This document shows positions 8,947 through 18,149 of a DNA stretch of 38,816 nucleotides, one piece after another (positions within the stretch are counted from its first letter, which is position 1; the number at the start of each line of letters is the position of its first letter). This DNA comes from an uncultured Planctomycetaceae bacterium (GTDB taxonomy: Bacteria; Planctomycetota; Planctomycetia; Planctomycetales; Planctomycetaceae). Made by a program: the position numbers and the translations under genes. Location of the stretch: contig CALFOL010000430.1 in assembly GCA_937919915.1 (NCBI GenBank), positions 1 through 38,816 of the forward strand. The letters run 5' to 3'. The notes under the pieces were generated by a model. The model did no database searches and was not told the DNA's origin. It was given only the letters and a program-made list of their open reading frames with translations.

Positions 8947-9840
8947 ATGCTTGCTTGCCTTCCGTGTCTGTTTGCTGTGTGCCTGCTTGTTCCCGACGAT
9001 CCAATCTTCTCCGGGCCGCAACCCGGCGAACCGTTGACGCCGTTTATGACGACGGTTGCGTTGGGCGAGGCCGCTGACAAGTCGATTGACCTGGTGGCAG
9101 TTGCTGCCGGTAAGCCGACTGTGATCGTCTTCGTGCACGAGAGAACTCGGCCGGCCTTTGGCATGGCGAATCTGGTCATGCGGCTCACCGAACGCTACGG
9201 CCAGGAGAAACTGGTGGGCGGTCTGGTGTACCTGACGGATGATCCCACCGAAACGCTGGCGTGGATGCGAACGGTGGCCGGGCATCTGCCAGAGAAAGTC
9301 ACAGTCGGAATTTCTCCGGATGGCAAAGAGGGCCCCGGCGCGTACGGTCTGAATCGCAATGTCGCGGTCACTGTGCTGGTGGCGAAAAATTCCAAAGTGA
9401 CAGCCAACTTTGCCATGGTGCAGCCGAGCATTCAGGTTGATGGGCCGAAAATCTTCCAGGCGATTGCCGATGTTCTTGGTGAGAAGGATGTTCTGAAAGT
9501 CTCCGACCTGATGCCAGATAGACGAATGGCGGTCAGGCGACCGAATGCCCCCAAGCCTGCTTCAGCCCCACAGGATCCGAAACTTCGGCCGTTGCTCCAA
9601 CCCTTGATTCAGAAGCAGGCAACGGACGAGGAAGTCATCGCTGCGGCGAAGAAGATTGAAGATTATGCTAAGGCAAATCCTGAATCACGAATGCAGATCG
9701 GAGATATTGCTCGACGAATTATCGCGGCGAAAAAGCTGGAGAATTACGGAACGAAGAAGTGTCAGGAATATCTGTCCACGTGGGCGAAAGAGTTCATCGC
9801 GCCGCCGAAAGCCGCAGAATCAGGATCGCCAAAGGAGTGA
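8947..9840 (+). CDS. Secreted thioredoxin/redoxin-like protein
   Basis: MLACLPCLFAVCLLVPDDPIFSGPQPGEPLTPF signal-like start, then GKPTVIVFVHERTRPAFGMANLVMRLTERYG...GLVYLTDDPTE, a redoxin-like pattern. It ends 3 bp before the next ATG. Confidence 0.55.
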   Translation: MLACLPCLFAVCLLVPDDPIFSGPQPGEPLTPFMTTVALGEAADKSIDLVAVAAGKPTVIVFVHERTRPAFGMANLVMRLTERYGQEKLVGGLVYLTDDPTETLAWMRTVAGHLPEKVTVGISPDGKEGPGAYGLNRNVAVTVLVAKNSKVTANFAMVQPSIQVDGPKIFQAIADVLGEKDVLKVSDLMPDRRMAVRRPNAPKPASAPQDPKLRPLLQPLIQKQATDEEVIAAAKKIEDYAKANPESRMQIGDIARRIIAAKKLENYGTKKCQEYLSTWAKEFIAPPKAAESGSPKE

Positions 9841-9843
9841 CAC

Positions 9844-11967
9844 ATGCACGTCTTGGTGGTAATGATTCTGCTGGCGCTGACGTCCGGGGTTGCCGCCGCT
9901 GATCGTGATTTGCAACCTGCGGATTTCGATACGCAGGTAATGCCTATTCTGACGAAAGCCGGCTGCAACGCAGGAGCCTGTCACGGTGCGGCGGCGGGAC
10001 GTGGTGGTTTTCAATTGTCACTGTACGGCAGTCGTCCGCAGAGTGACTTTGCCGAAATCACGCTGGCGCTTGAGGGTCGCCGTATCAATCATCGAAACGC
10101 TTTGGATAGCCTGTTGCTGATGAAGCCGACGGAGCAAGTCAGCCACGAAGGCGGTACACGACTGGATTCCGATGGTGCCGATTTCAAATTGCTGTCTCGA
10201 TGGATTACGGAAGGCGCGAAACGCTCCGGGAGCGCTGGACGACGCGAATTAGCTGACTTTCGGCTCAAGGCCGAAGCTTCGCAATTGTCGTTAGGCCAGA
10301 CGATTCAACTGTCCGCCACGGCCACGTTCTCAGACGGTGCCCAACGCGATGTGTTGCCATGGACGGTCTTCAAGCCTGACGATCCGTCGGCCGTCGAAAT
10401 CAGTGATGCTGGAAAGTTGACGGTTAGCCGCATCGGCAGACATGTTGTGGTTGCGCGATATCTGAATCAGGTGGTTGCGTTAGAACTTCTGGTGCCGGAA
10501 ACGCCTGTTTTGATCCAAACGCGAACCACACAGAAAGCGGATTCCATTGACGAATTCGTTGATGCGAGGCTTCAACGGTTGGGAATCGTCGCGGCTGCAG
10601 CTGCCACGAATGCCGAGCTGATTCGTCGGCTTAGCATTGATCTCACGGGACGCCTGCCGTTGCCTGATCAGGTGGAACCGTTTGTGCGTGATGGTTCTCT
10701 TTCCGCGCACGTCGACGAGTTGCTGCAGTCAGACGCGTTCGTCGATTACTGGACGCATCATCTGGCCGAACTGTTTCGTGTGCCCGACCTGCGAAGTAAT
10801 CGTCCGGCAGCGAATGCTTACTTTATGTGGCTGCGGAAATGTGTTGCGGACGATGTTTCATTTCAGGACATGGCGCGGCAGCTGGTGCTTGCTGAAGGTG
10901 CTGTGGCCGAATACGGACCTGCCAGTTTTTACGCCGTCGTGGGAGACCCACGGTCGCAGGCGGAATTCCTGAGTAGCGTCTTTCTGGGTGTGAGGATGCA
11001 GTGCGCGAATTGCCATGATCATCCACTGGATGCGTGGACTCAGGATGATTACCACGGCCTGGCGGCGATCTTTGCCGGGATCAAACGCGGGGCTGTTATT
11101 CAGGCGACGACGTCTGGTCAGGTGATTCACCCTGCGACTGGTGACCCTGCGATTGTCCGTATTCCGGGGGTCGATCGTTCACTGGATGACGGCGATCCGA
11201 GAGTTGCTCTGACTGACTGGCTGACGTCAGATCAGAATCCGTACTTCGCGAAAGCAATCGTAAATCGGATCTGGAGCCACCTGATGGGGCGCGGGCTGGT
11301 GGAGCCCGTTGATGATCTGCGAAGCACCAATCCGGCCACCCATCCAGAGCTGTTGAACTGGCTGGCCGAGGATTTCGTCGAACATGGTTACAGGATTCGG
11401 CATACTGTGCGGCAGATATGCCTGAGTGCCGCGTATCGTCGGTCGAGCCGATCGTCTTCTGCCAATCCAACGGCTGAAAAGTTCTATGCTGTCGGTGCCG
11501 TTAAGCCGCTGACACCCGCCGTGTTACTAGACGCAGTGTGTGATGTCACAGGAGTCCGCGGAATTCTGACGAATCCGGATTCTCGAGCGATCTCACTGGC
11601 CGGGCTGACGGAAAAATCTGAGTCTCTCGATCTTCTGGGACGTTGCCAGACTGCTGACTGTGGTGTTGCCGCGTCGCGTTCGGGGGAATTGCCAGTGCAG
11701 CTGCATTTGTTGAATGGCGAGCTGCTGAACGAGCGTCTGCGCGATCCGAATGGGGCGTTGATGCAGGCTGTCGCTGCGAAGAAATCATGGCGGCAAATTG
11801 TGAATGGGTTCTATCTTCGATCGTATTCGCGGCGGCCGTCTGTCGCCGAAGCTGAGTTCTGGGACAAGCAGTTTTCTGCCGTTGACGGTGGAGCGGACGC
11901 AACGACGCTGGTTGAGGATTTTTTGTGGAGCCTGTTAAGCAGTGAAGAGTTTCGAAACAGTCGTTGA
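9844..11967 (+). CDS. DUF1549/DUF1553 protein with atypical N-terminal CX4CH motif and a Big2-like segment
   Basis: ILTKAGCNAGACHGAAAGRGGFQLSLYG; ADFRLKAEASQLSLGQTIQLSATATFSDGAQRDV (Big2-like); RLSIDLTGRLP; MQCANCHDHPLDAWTQDDYHGLAAIFAG; KAIVNRIWSHLMGRGLVEPVDDLRSTNPATHPELL. Confidence 0.85.
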   Translation: MHVLVVMILLALTSGVAAADRDLQPADFDTQVMPILTKAGCNAGACHGAAAGRGGFQLSLYGSRPQSDFAEITLALEGRRINHRNALDSLLLMKPTEQVSHEGGTRLDSDGADFKLLSRWITEGAKRSGSAGRRELADFRLKAEASQLSLGQTIQLSATATFSDGAQRDVLPWTVFKPDDPSAVEISDAGKLTVSRIGRHVVVARYLNQVVALELLVPETPVLIQTRTTQKADSIDEFVDARLQRLGIVAAAAATNAELIRRLSIDLTGRLPLPDQVEPFVRDGSLSAHVDELLQSDAFVDYWTHHLAELFRVPDLRSNRPAANAYFMWLRKCVADDVSFQDMARQLVLAEGAVAEYGPASFYAVVGDPRSQAEFLSSVFLGVRMQCANCHDHPLDAWTQDDYHGLAAIFAGIKRGAVIQATTSGQVIHPATGDPAIVRIPGVDRSLDDGDPRVALTDWLTSDQNPYFAKAIVNRIWSHLMGRGLVEPVDDLRSTNPATHPELLNWLAEDFVEHGYRIRHTVRQICLSAAYRRSSRSSSANPTAEKFYAVGAVKPLTPAVLLDAVCDVTGVRGILTNPDSRAISLAGLTEKSESLDLLGRCQTADCGVAASRSGELPVQLHLLNGELLNERLRDPNGALMQAVAAKKSWRQIVNGFYLRSYSRRPSVAEAEFWDKQFSAVDGGADATTLVEDFLWSLLSSEEFRNSR

Positions 11968-13313
11968 CACTTACGGGGCAGACCATGTTGCAGCACAACC
12001 TTATGCATCAGCCATCTCACGGGATGTCTCGTCGCGGCGTTCTGCAGTTGGGGCAGCTGACTGCTTTGGGAGTCGGCCTTTCGCAGCTGCCAATGTCGCT
12101 GGGCGCTGCATCGAAGCCTGCGACCGCAAAAAACTGTATTCTGATCTGGCTGGATGGCGGTCCCAGTCATCTGGAGACCTTCGATCTGAAGCCCGCTGCG
12201 CCGGTCGAAGTTCGCGGGCCGCTGAACGCGATTCAAACGAGCGTTTTTGGTGTGAGTTTAAGTGAGTGTCTGCCTGGTTTAGCACAACGCATGAGTGACA
12301 TCGCTGTCATTCGGTCGATGACTTCGCCGCTGGGGGAACACAATCTGGGTGCGCACTATTTGCTGACGGGATACCGTCCGTCGCCCGTGCTGCAATATCC
12401 TTCGTTTCATGCTGTGGCGAATCAGCAGTTGGGGAATGTTGCAGGGGCTTTGCCGAACAACATTGCGATTCCGGAATATCGTGTCGGAGGAGCTGGTTTT
12501 GATGGCACAGGAGTTTTGCCGAGTCGATTTGGTGCGTTTTCCGTTGGAGGAGATCCAGCGAAAAAGGATTACCGTGTTCGTGATCTGATCCCGCCCGATG
12601 GATTGACACTGGATCGTATTGACCGACGGCGAAGTTTCGCGGAAAAACTGGCGACGCTAAACAGCAGTGCCGCGCCGAGTCAATCGCTGGCGAACGCATT
12701 CGAAATCGTTACCTCTCCGGCTGCTCGCACTGCCTTTGACCTGGATGACGAATCACCAGCAACGCGTGGTCGTTACGGTTCGAAGTCTGTTGGGCAGAGT
12801 TGCCTGATGGCGCGCCGACTGGTAGAACGCGGTGTGCATTTTGTCACAGTGAATCAGCGTGGCTGGGATACTCATGAGAATCTCTATACGCGACTGAAGG
12901 AAGGCTACACCGGCGCGAAGGTTGGCGTGGGGCTGATTCCTTCACTTGACCTGGCAGTGTCTGCTCTCATTGATGACCTGAAACAGAGTGGACTGCTGGA
13001 TGAAACGCTGGTCGTTGTGATGGGGGAATTCGGTCGCACGCCAAAGATCAACACATTAGGCGGCCGCGATCACTGGCCGCGTGTTTTTAGTGTTGCTTTG
13101 GCGGGAGGTGGCGTGAAGGGGGGCCAGGTGATCGGCGCGAGTGATTCTGTCGGCGAGTCGCCTGCTGATCGTCCTGTGACCCCGTCCGATCTGGTGTGCA
13201 CGATCTATTCGTTGCTGGGAATTGATCCCGCGGCGGTGCTGAAAACGGAAGACGGACGCCCTGTGCGTTTGGCAGCAGACGATGCGAGCGTTGTTCAGGA
13301 GCTGTTGTCTTGA
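11964..13313 (+). CDS. DUF1501 protein with Tat-like signal
   Basis: SRRGVLQLGQL; NCILIWLDGGPSHLETFDLKP; QSCLMARRLVERGVHFVTVNQRGWDTHENLY; VVVMGEFGRTPKINTLGGRDHWPRVFSVALAGGGVKGGQVIGASD. True start may be the ATG at 11985. Confidence 0.9.
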   Translation: MTLTGQTMLQHNLMHQPSHGMSRRGVLQLGQLTALGVGLSQLPMSLGAASKPATAKNCILIWLDGGPSHLETFDLKPAAPVEVRGPLNAIQTSVFGVSLSECLPGLAQRMSDIAVIRSMTSPLGEHNLGAHYLLTGYRPSPVLQYPSFHAVANQQLGNVAGALPNNIAIPEYRVGGAGFDGTGVLPSRFGAFSVGGDPAKKDYRVRDLIPPDGLTLDRIDRRRSFAEKLATLNSSAAPSQSLANAFEIVTSPAARTAFDLDDESPATRGRYGSKSVGQSCLMARRLVERGVHFVTVNQRGWDTHENLYTRLKEGYTGAKVGVGLIPSLDLAVSALIDDLKQSGLLDETLVVVMGEFGRTPKINTLGGRDHWPRVFSVALAGGGVKGGQVIGASDSVGESPADRPVTPSDLVCTIYSLLGIDPAAVLKTEDGRPVRLAADDASVVQELLS

Positions 13314-14260
13314 ACTTCATTGGGAGACAGCTGGCCTTGGTTCTTGTTGCGGCATTCTGTGCGGAAACGCTGAGTGATGAGGTGGCTCCGGCTCCGATTA
13401 CCTGTCTCGTGATTTCCGGTGATGGGCAAACAGTAATTTCCGGTTCACAACAGGGAATCACGCTGCGGGACTGGGAGCAGCTTGCGGTTCAACGACGGCT
13501 GCCGATTTCGTTTCATCAGTTGCATGATTTGTGTTTGTCTCCTGATGAATCGATGCTGGCAGTTGCTGGCGGAAACCCCGCAGAGCATGCGACGGTTGCC
13601 ATGTTTTCGTGGCCCCAATTGCAGTTGATGTGGACGAAGAGTTTTTCAGAGGACGTGGTGTATTCTATTGCTTTCGATGCCACAGGAACTCAGCTGGCTG
13701 CCGGTGGCCATGATCATAGCGTGTCCGTAATGAACGGGATGAATGGCGATCTCCTGCACGTTCTGAACGGTCATTCAAAACCAGTGACAGGTGTCGCGTA
13801 TTTGCCTGGTGGAGAGCTGTTGCTGAGCTGCAGCATCGATCAGACCATTCGAGTCTGGAACACCGCGAACGGTACGCTGGCGCGATCGCTGACGAATCAC
13901 ACGCGGGCCGTGAACCAGGTTGTTCCGGGGAAACGTGATGACGGAACGCCGGTGTTGGCGGTCTCAGTCGGCGATGACAGGACGGTTCGGTTTTGGCAAC
14001 CCACGATCGGCAGAATGGTGCGTTTTAAGCGACTTGATGCACCAGTGACTACAGTTGCATGGTCCGTCGATGGCGGACGAGTCTTTGCCGGGACTCAGGA
14101 TCAACGGCTGATTGCTGTGGAAGTGCAGACGCTGCAGACGACAGTTCTGGACGTGCCACCTGATGGTTGGATCCATTGCCTGGCCGTGCATCCGTTGCAA
14201 AGCAAGCTGGTGATCGGCACGTCAAACGGTACTGTTCGGAAAATTGCGATCAGTGAGTAA
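13310..14260 (+). CDS. WD40 repeat protein
   Basis: LLHVLNGHSKPVTGVAYLPGGELLLSCSIDQTIRVWNTANGTLARSLTNHTRAVNQVV...GDDRTVRFWQP. Overlaps the DUF1501 stop (ATG/TTG region 13310). Confidence 0.85.
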   Translation: MNFIGRQLALVLVAAFCAETLSDEVAPAPITCLVISGDGQTVISGSQQGITLRDWEQLAVQRRLPISFHQLHDLCLSPDESMLAVAGGNPAEHATVAMFSWPQLQLMWTKSFSEDVVYSIAFDATGTQLAAGGHDHSVSVMNGMNGDLLHVLNGHSKPVTGVAYLPGGELLLSCSIDQTIRVWNTANGTLARSLTNHTRAVNQVVPGKRDDGTPVLAVSVGDDRTVRFWQPTIGRMVRFKRLDAPVTTVAWSVDGGRVFAGTQDQRLIAVEVQTLQTTVLDVPPDGWIHCLAVHPLQSKLVIGTSNGTVRKIAISE

Positions 14261-14375
14261 GTCGCTCGGAGCAAACCAACTCAGACCCCCTGTCAAAACC
14301 TGGGTGATCGCCGGTTGAATGTCCTGAGGCAGGAGTGGGACGGAACCCGCGAGGGTGGGCCTGCGGTCCGGTTCT

Positions 14376-14483
14376 GGACGCGTTCCCAAAGTAGCCGTCA
14401 CTGTCCCAGCTCGGACAGTGACGGCTACTTTGGGCAATAACGTTGGTCGACCTTCGCGCTGCGACCTTGTCCTAACGCGTCCA
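14376..14483. repeat. Perfect 22-bp-arm inverted repeat nested inside a 9-bp inverted pair, between convergent genes
   Basis: cccaaagtagccgtcactgtcc (14385-14406), cagctc loop, ggacagtgacggctactttggg (14413-14434). Outer pair ggacgcgtt (14376-14384) and aacgcgtcc (14475-14483). Confidence 0.85.
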
Positions 14484-14512
14484 CACACACACAGCAACCG
14501 CATTTGCTGTGA

Positions 14513-15862
14513 CTACTTATCCAGGGTTGGTTCGGGCACATGATACACGCGCATGGAGTAGCCGATGAAGTCGACAGGTTCGTGTTTCAGAAACGGATGC
14601 ACCATGCTGTCGGGATTGACCAGCTGAGTCAGGCCCAGGATGTACCAACCGGGTGGGAAATCGTGCACGGATGCTTGTCTTGAGGAACGTGGCGGTCGTG
14701 ATCGACGTTGGACACGATCGCAATTGATGCCCAGCACACTGGGATCGACGAAGCCGGTGGTTTGAACGAACAGAGGTTTGGCTTCTGGATGAGCATCGGC
14801 CCACTCTTTGGCAAACAGCAGATCCTGGCCCCAGTCGACGTTACTGTAATCCAGATGCTTCCAGCCATTGATGGAACCGCCAGATGGTTCGTTGAAGTAC
14901 GATAAGCTGTGCGGATAAACGCTCAAGCTGCTGGCGATGGTGGCCAGCACCAGCAACACGGGCACACAGCGAATCCAGCGTGTGGGCGATTGCCGCAGCA
15001 AGACGGTCCGCCCCGCGAAGACAAACAGGAATGGAAACGCGGGGAGCACGTAACGCAGATAATGATTGAATCCGGTTTGAGAGCTCACCAAAAAAATCAC
15101 CACAATCGCAGGTGCCAGCAGAAACAGTTCGTCCAACAGTCGCGGTCGCATGGGCCCCCGCCCCGTGGTACTCGGTGAATCAAGCGAGCCCGGGGCCCCT
15201 GCGGATTCCGTCAACATCGTCTGAGACTTTGCACGCACCACCCGACCCATGACGTTCATCACAGCCATCGCACCAGCGAGACTCAACAGCACCAACGTTC
15301 CCACGGGAATTTTGACCAGCATTGCATATTAATAATAGTACCACCAGCCGCCATGTTTCCGTTCACCGCGCAGGTAAGACGGATAGCCCCGTTCGTATTC
15401 AAACTTGACGCGGTCGATGCCTTGCACAAAGTTCCGAGGCACTGGCACCGGAATATTGCTCAAGACTGTGTCGCGAAAGCGATTTCCACTGCCTTTCAAC
15501 GGAATTGTTAGCTGTTGCCCACTCAGGGTCTCACTGAAAAATTCGAAGCGGCCCACTGGCTGAAATGAGCCTTCGAATAGGTAGCCGTTATTAATCACCC
15601 ATAAACTGGTAATGATCATCAGTAGCAGTTGTCCCACACTCGACATCAGCGTTCCGACCGCTTTGCATTGGCTTGGCCACACGCAAAGCCAAACGGCTGG
15701 CCAAAGTCCAAACAGAAAGACCCACGTGAACTTCGTCAGTTCCGCGATTCCCAAGGCGGCACCTGCGATGAAGGCGGCACGTAGGGTGGCGCGGTCCACC
15801 ACCGTCGAAAGGTATAGCACGCCGCGATGCCCGTGGCCGTCGCGGGAACATCAGGAGTGATT
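14513..15862 (-). pseudogene. Decayed membrane glycosyltransferase (GT39/ArnT-like)
   Basis: ORFs 15329..15820 and 14513..15322 lie in one frame, separated only by TAA (15329-15331): ...RKHGGWWYYY*YAMLVKIPVGTLVLL... Upstream, a shifted frame reads ITPDVPATATGIAACYTFRRWW before ...DRATLRAAFIAGAALGIAELTKFTW, implying a frameshift at about 15795-15807. The 5' part is missing. Confidence 0.82.
14951..14988. repeat. 38-bp exact direct repeat, copy A
   Basis: cagcaacacgggcacacagcgaatccagcgtgtgggcg, inside the glycosyltransferase pseudogene (TRWIRCVPVLL). Confidence 0.95.
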
Positions 15863-16198
15863 AGGCAACACTTGCACTGTAACCGCTCCCGCTCCTCCTA
15901 CCGGATTGGATACCGGTTGTGCTACGGTGAGTTCGTGTTCGATATGCGCCCGGAATAGCTATCTTTGCCCGGGCACGCGGCCGCACATCATTAACCCTCC
16001 GCCCGCAACTTCACCGTGCACCTGCTCCGTGTCGGGTCGCTCTTGAGTGTTGCGTTCGCTTGAAGTGTCGGGTAGGCCACTCCGATTAGGTGTCTCGCGC
16101 AGGCCATGGTCGCCCATTGATGGCCATCCTCGAGACGCATATTCAACCGCAAATGGGGTTTGGCGAGGGAGTGTTTTTTTCTGTTTCCGGACTCAACC

Positions 16199-17350
16199 AT
16201 GAATCAAGTCAGATTCTGCAAATTTCTGTGTCAGCTGGCAGTCGGTGTCGTGCTGTTTGGTAGCAGTTGTTTGAGTGCCGGTGAGGATCTCGAGAATGCC
16301 CTTAGTCTGAACGCGGAAATTGTTAACAACCTCCAGCGATATCATCTTCTGCTTGAGTTTTGGGAGAGTGAAGACGAGCTGGGCCATGGTGAGTTAATTC
16401 ATCTGAAAACCACGGAGATTTGGTGTGATGGGACGCGCCGTCGGGTGATAGATCGTTTGTTGCGTTCTATGGGGCCTGCTGGCTGGGACGATCACGGCGA
16501 ATTCGGTGAAGTCTATGAATACAGTATGTCGCCAACGGAACTGCGACAGATCACCCAGTGGGACCGAAAACGTCCGCCCTACCCGGAGCCCCTGGAGTAT
16601 GGGCGAAGCCAGAGTGAGCTGAGTGTTCCATGTAAGATCGATGTCACCGATCCTCTCCGATTCAGGCAGTTGGTGGCAGAAGATCGAGCGCTCATGCGGT
16701 GGGATTTGCTGCCAGACTGGCCAATGGAAAAGGTTGCAGAAGTCTGCACTTTGATGGGATCTCAGAGTCTTCAAGAGGGCCTTGCAAGGATTGAAATTTC
16801 GGCGACATCGGCACCTCAACACTTCAATTCAGGCACATTCGAAGTGGGTACGGTGATCGATATTGATGTCGCGGCTGGCGGACTGATACGTGGAATAGAA
16901 TATTCGCGGCTGGGAAAAACAGTTCGGCATCAAGGAACTTCCGTCGCACGTGACGAAAATGGTGCTGCCTACGTAAAGGAGTGGCAGACGATTTTTGACG
17001 GACGAGTAGTCAGTGCCTTGCGTGTAACTAAGTGTGAGCTCAATCAACCGATCCAGGATGCCGACCTGGAAGTGGCTTTTCCGGAAGGCGCTCAAGTTGA
17101 TGACGCGAATGGCAAGATTTATCTGTGGGGCGACGGATCGGCTGAGATGACATTCACTGTCAGAGAGCAATTGCGTCAGGAGCTCTACGCGCGGGCACGG
17201 CGGTACCAGAACCGAACAATTGGTCAGCGTGGCACTGTCATGGATTGGCTGGGTGGTTTTCGGGTCACTCTGCTCGTGAACGGAATCTTGATTGCGACAA
17301 TTATCGCGTTGATATTGCTTCGGAACAGACTAGGGCGGACCGGAGTGTGA
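16199..17350 (+). CDS. Secreted protein with C-terminal transmembrane anchor, unknown function
   Basis: MNQVRFCKFLCQLAVGVVLFGSSCLSAGEDLE signal-like N-terminus; C-terminal FRVTLLVNGILIATIIALILLRNRL. Confidence 0.65.
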   Translation: MNQVRFCKFLCQLAVGVVLFGSSCLSAGEDLENALSLNAEIVNNLQRYHLLLEFWESEDELGHGELIHLKTTEIWCDGTRRRVIDRLLRSMGPAGWDDHGEFGEVYEYSMSPTELRQITQWDRKRPPYPEPLEYGRSQSELSVPCKIDVTDPLRFRQLVAEDRALMRWDLLPDWPMEKVAEVCTLMGSQSLQEGLARIEISATSAPQHFNSGTFEVGTVIDIDVAAGGLIRGIEYSRLGKTVRHQGTSVARDENGAAYVKEWQTIFDGRVVSALRVTKCELNQPIQDADLEVAFPEGAQVDDANGKIYLWGDGSAEMTFTVREQLRQELYARARRYQNRTIGQRGTVMDWLGGFRVTLLVNGILIATIIALILLRNRLGRTGV

Positions 17351-17364
17351 GTAGAGGAGTTCCC

Positions 17365-18120
17365 GTGAGCCGGAAGTACTATTTTTCTTTTGCGATGACG
17401 GTACTCATTTCACTGCTCGTGTGGTCTTGGTGTTGGACGACCGGGACGTCAGCGACGATTGTCTTCGATCGGTCATTTGTCAGGATTGACGATGGCTGGG
17501 TGTTGAGTGATGAAGTCAAACGGATCCCACTACAACTCCGAAATGATGGTTTTGTTCCTGTATCAGTTACCGGATTGGTCACATCCTGTCCGTGTGTGTC
17601 ACTATCGTTGCCTGAAATGATGACACTTCCATTTGATCTCCGCCCCGGAGGCACTGTATCCATAACCGCTCAGATTGGTGGCCAAAGCAATTGGAATAAT
17701 GAAGTTGAGGTAACGTTGAGCGCGACCGGCGTTTCTGGTCGGCGGAACGTTGCCGCGAAGTCCATTTTGGCGGCGACGTTCGTCTCACTTGTGAACGCTA
17801 CGCCGCAGTACCTCACATTCGGTAACGTTACTGCTTCCGACGGGGCCTCATCGGCACTCGTTGACATTTGGGTTCCTGACGAGCTAACGACGGCTTTGAG
17901 CGACTTTTCCGTGACAACGGATGACCCGTGTTTACATGCGGAATTCCGACCATTACCACAACCGCACAACATTTCGACAGCAGCTGGTGTCAAATCTGTT
18001 GTGGGAAAAGTCAACATCACATTTAATCCCGCAGTTGCACCATCCGAGTTCAGGGGAACAGTGGGGATTCAGTGCGGTAAAGACCGCTTACGAATCCCTG
18101 TCGCAGCTTTTACCAGGTGA
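17365..18120 (+). CDS. DUF1573-like protein
   Basis: GTG start after gaggag. VSRKYYFSFAMTVLISLLVWSWCW...FDRSFVRIDDGWVLSDEVKRIPLQLRNDGFVPVSVTGLVTSCPCVSLSLPE...LRPGGTVSITAQI. Confidence 0.6.
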   Translation: MSRKYYFSFAMTVLISLLVWSWCWTTGTSATIVFDRSFVRIDDGWVLSDEVKRIPLQLRNDGFVPVSVTGLVTSCPCVSLSLPEMMTLPFDLRPGGTVSITAQIGGQSNWNNEVEVTLSATGVSGRRNVAAKSILAATFVSLVNATPQYLTFGNVTASDGASSALVDIWVPDELTTALSDFSVTTDDPCLHAEFRPLPQPHNISTAAGVKSVVGKVNITFNPAVAPSEFRGTVGIQCGKDRLRIPVAAFTR

Positions 18121-18149
18121 CGCGATTTTGAAGTGAAAGTGGTAAGTCG

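Noticed and set aside
15991-16200. 69-aa minus-strand ORF between the GT pseudogene and the secreted protein gene
   Set aside because: No recognisable motif and it overlaps the divergent gene start; could be remnant sequence but unsupported.
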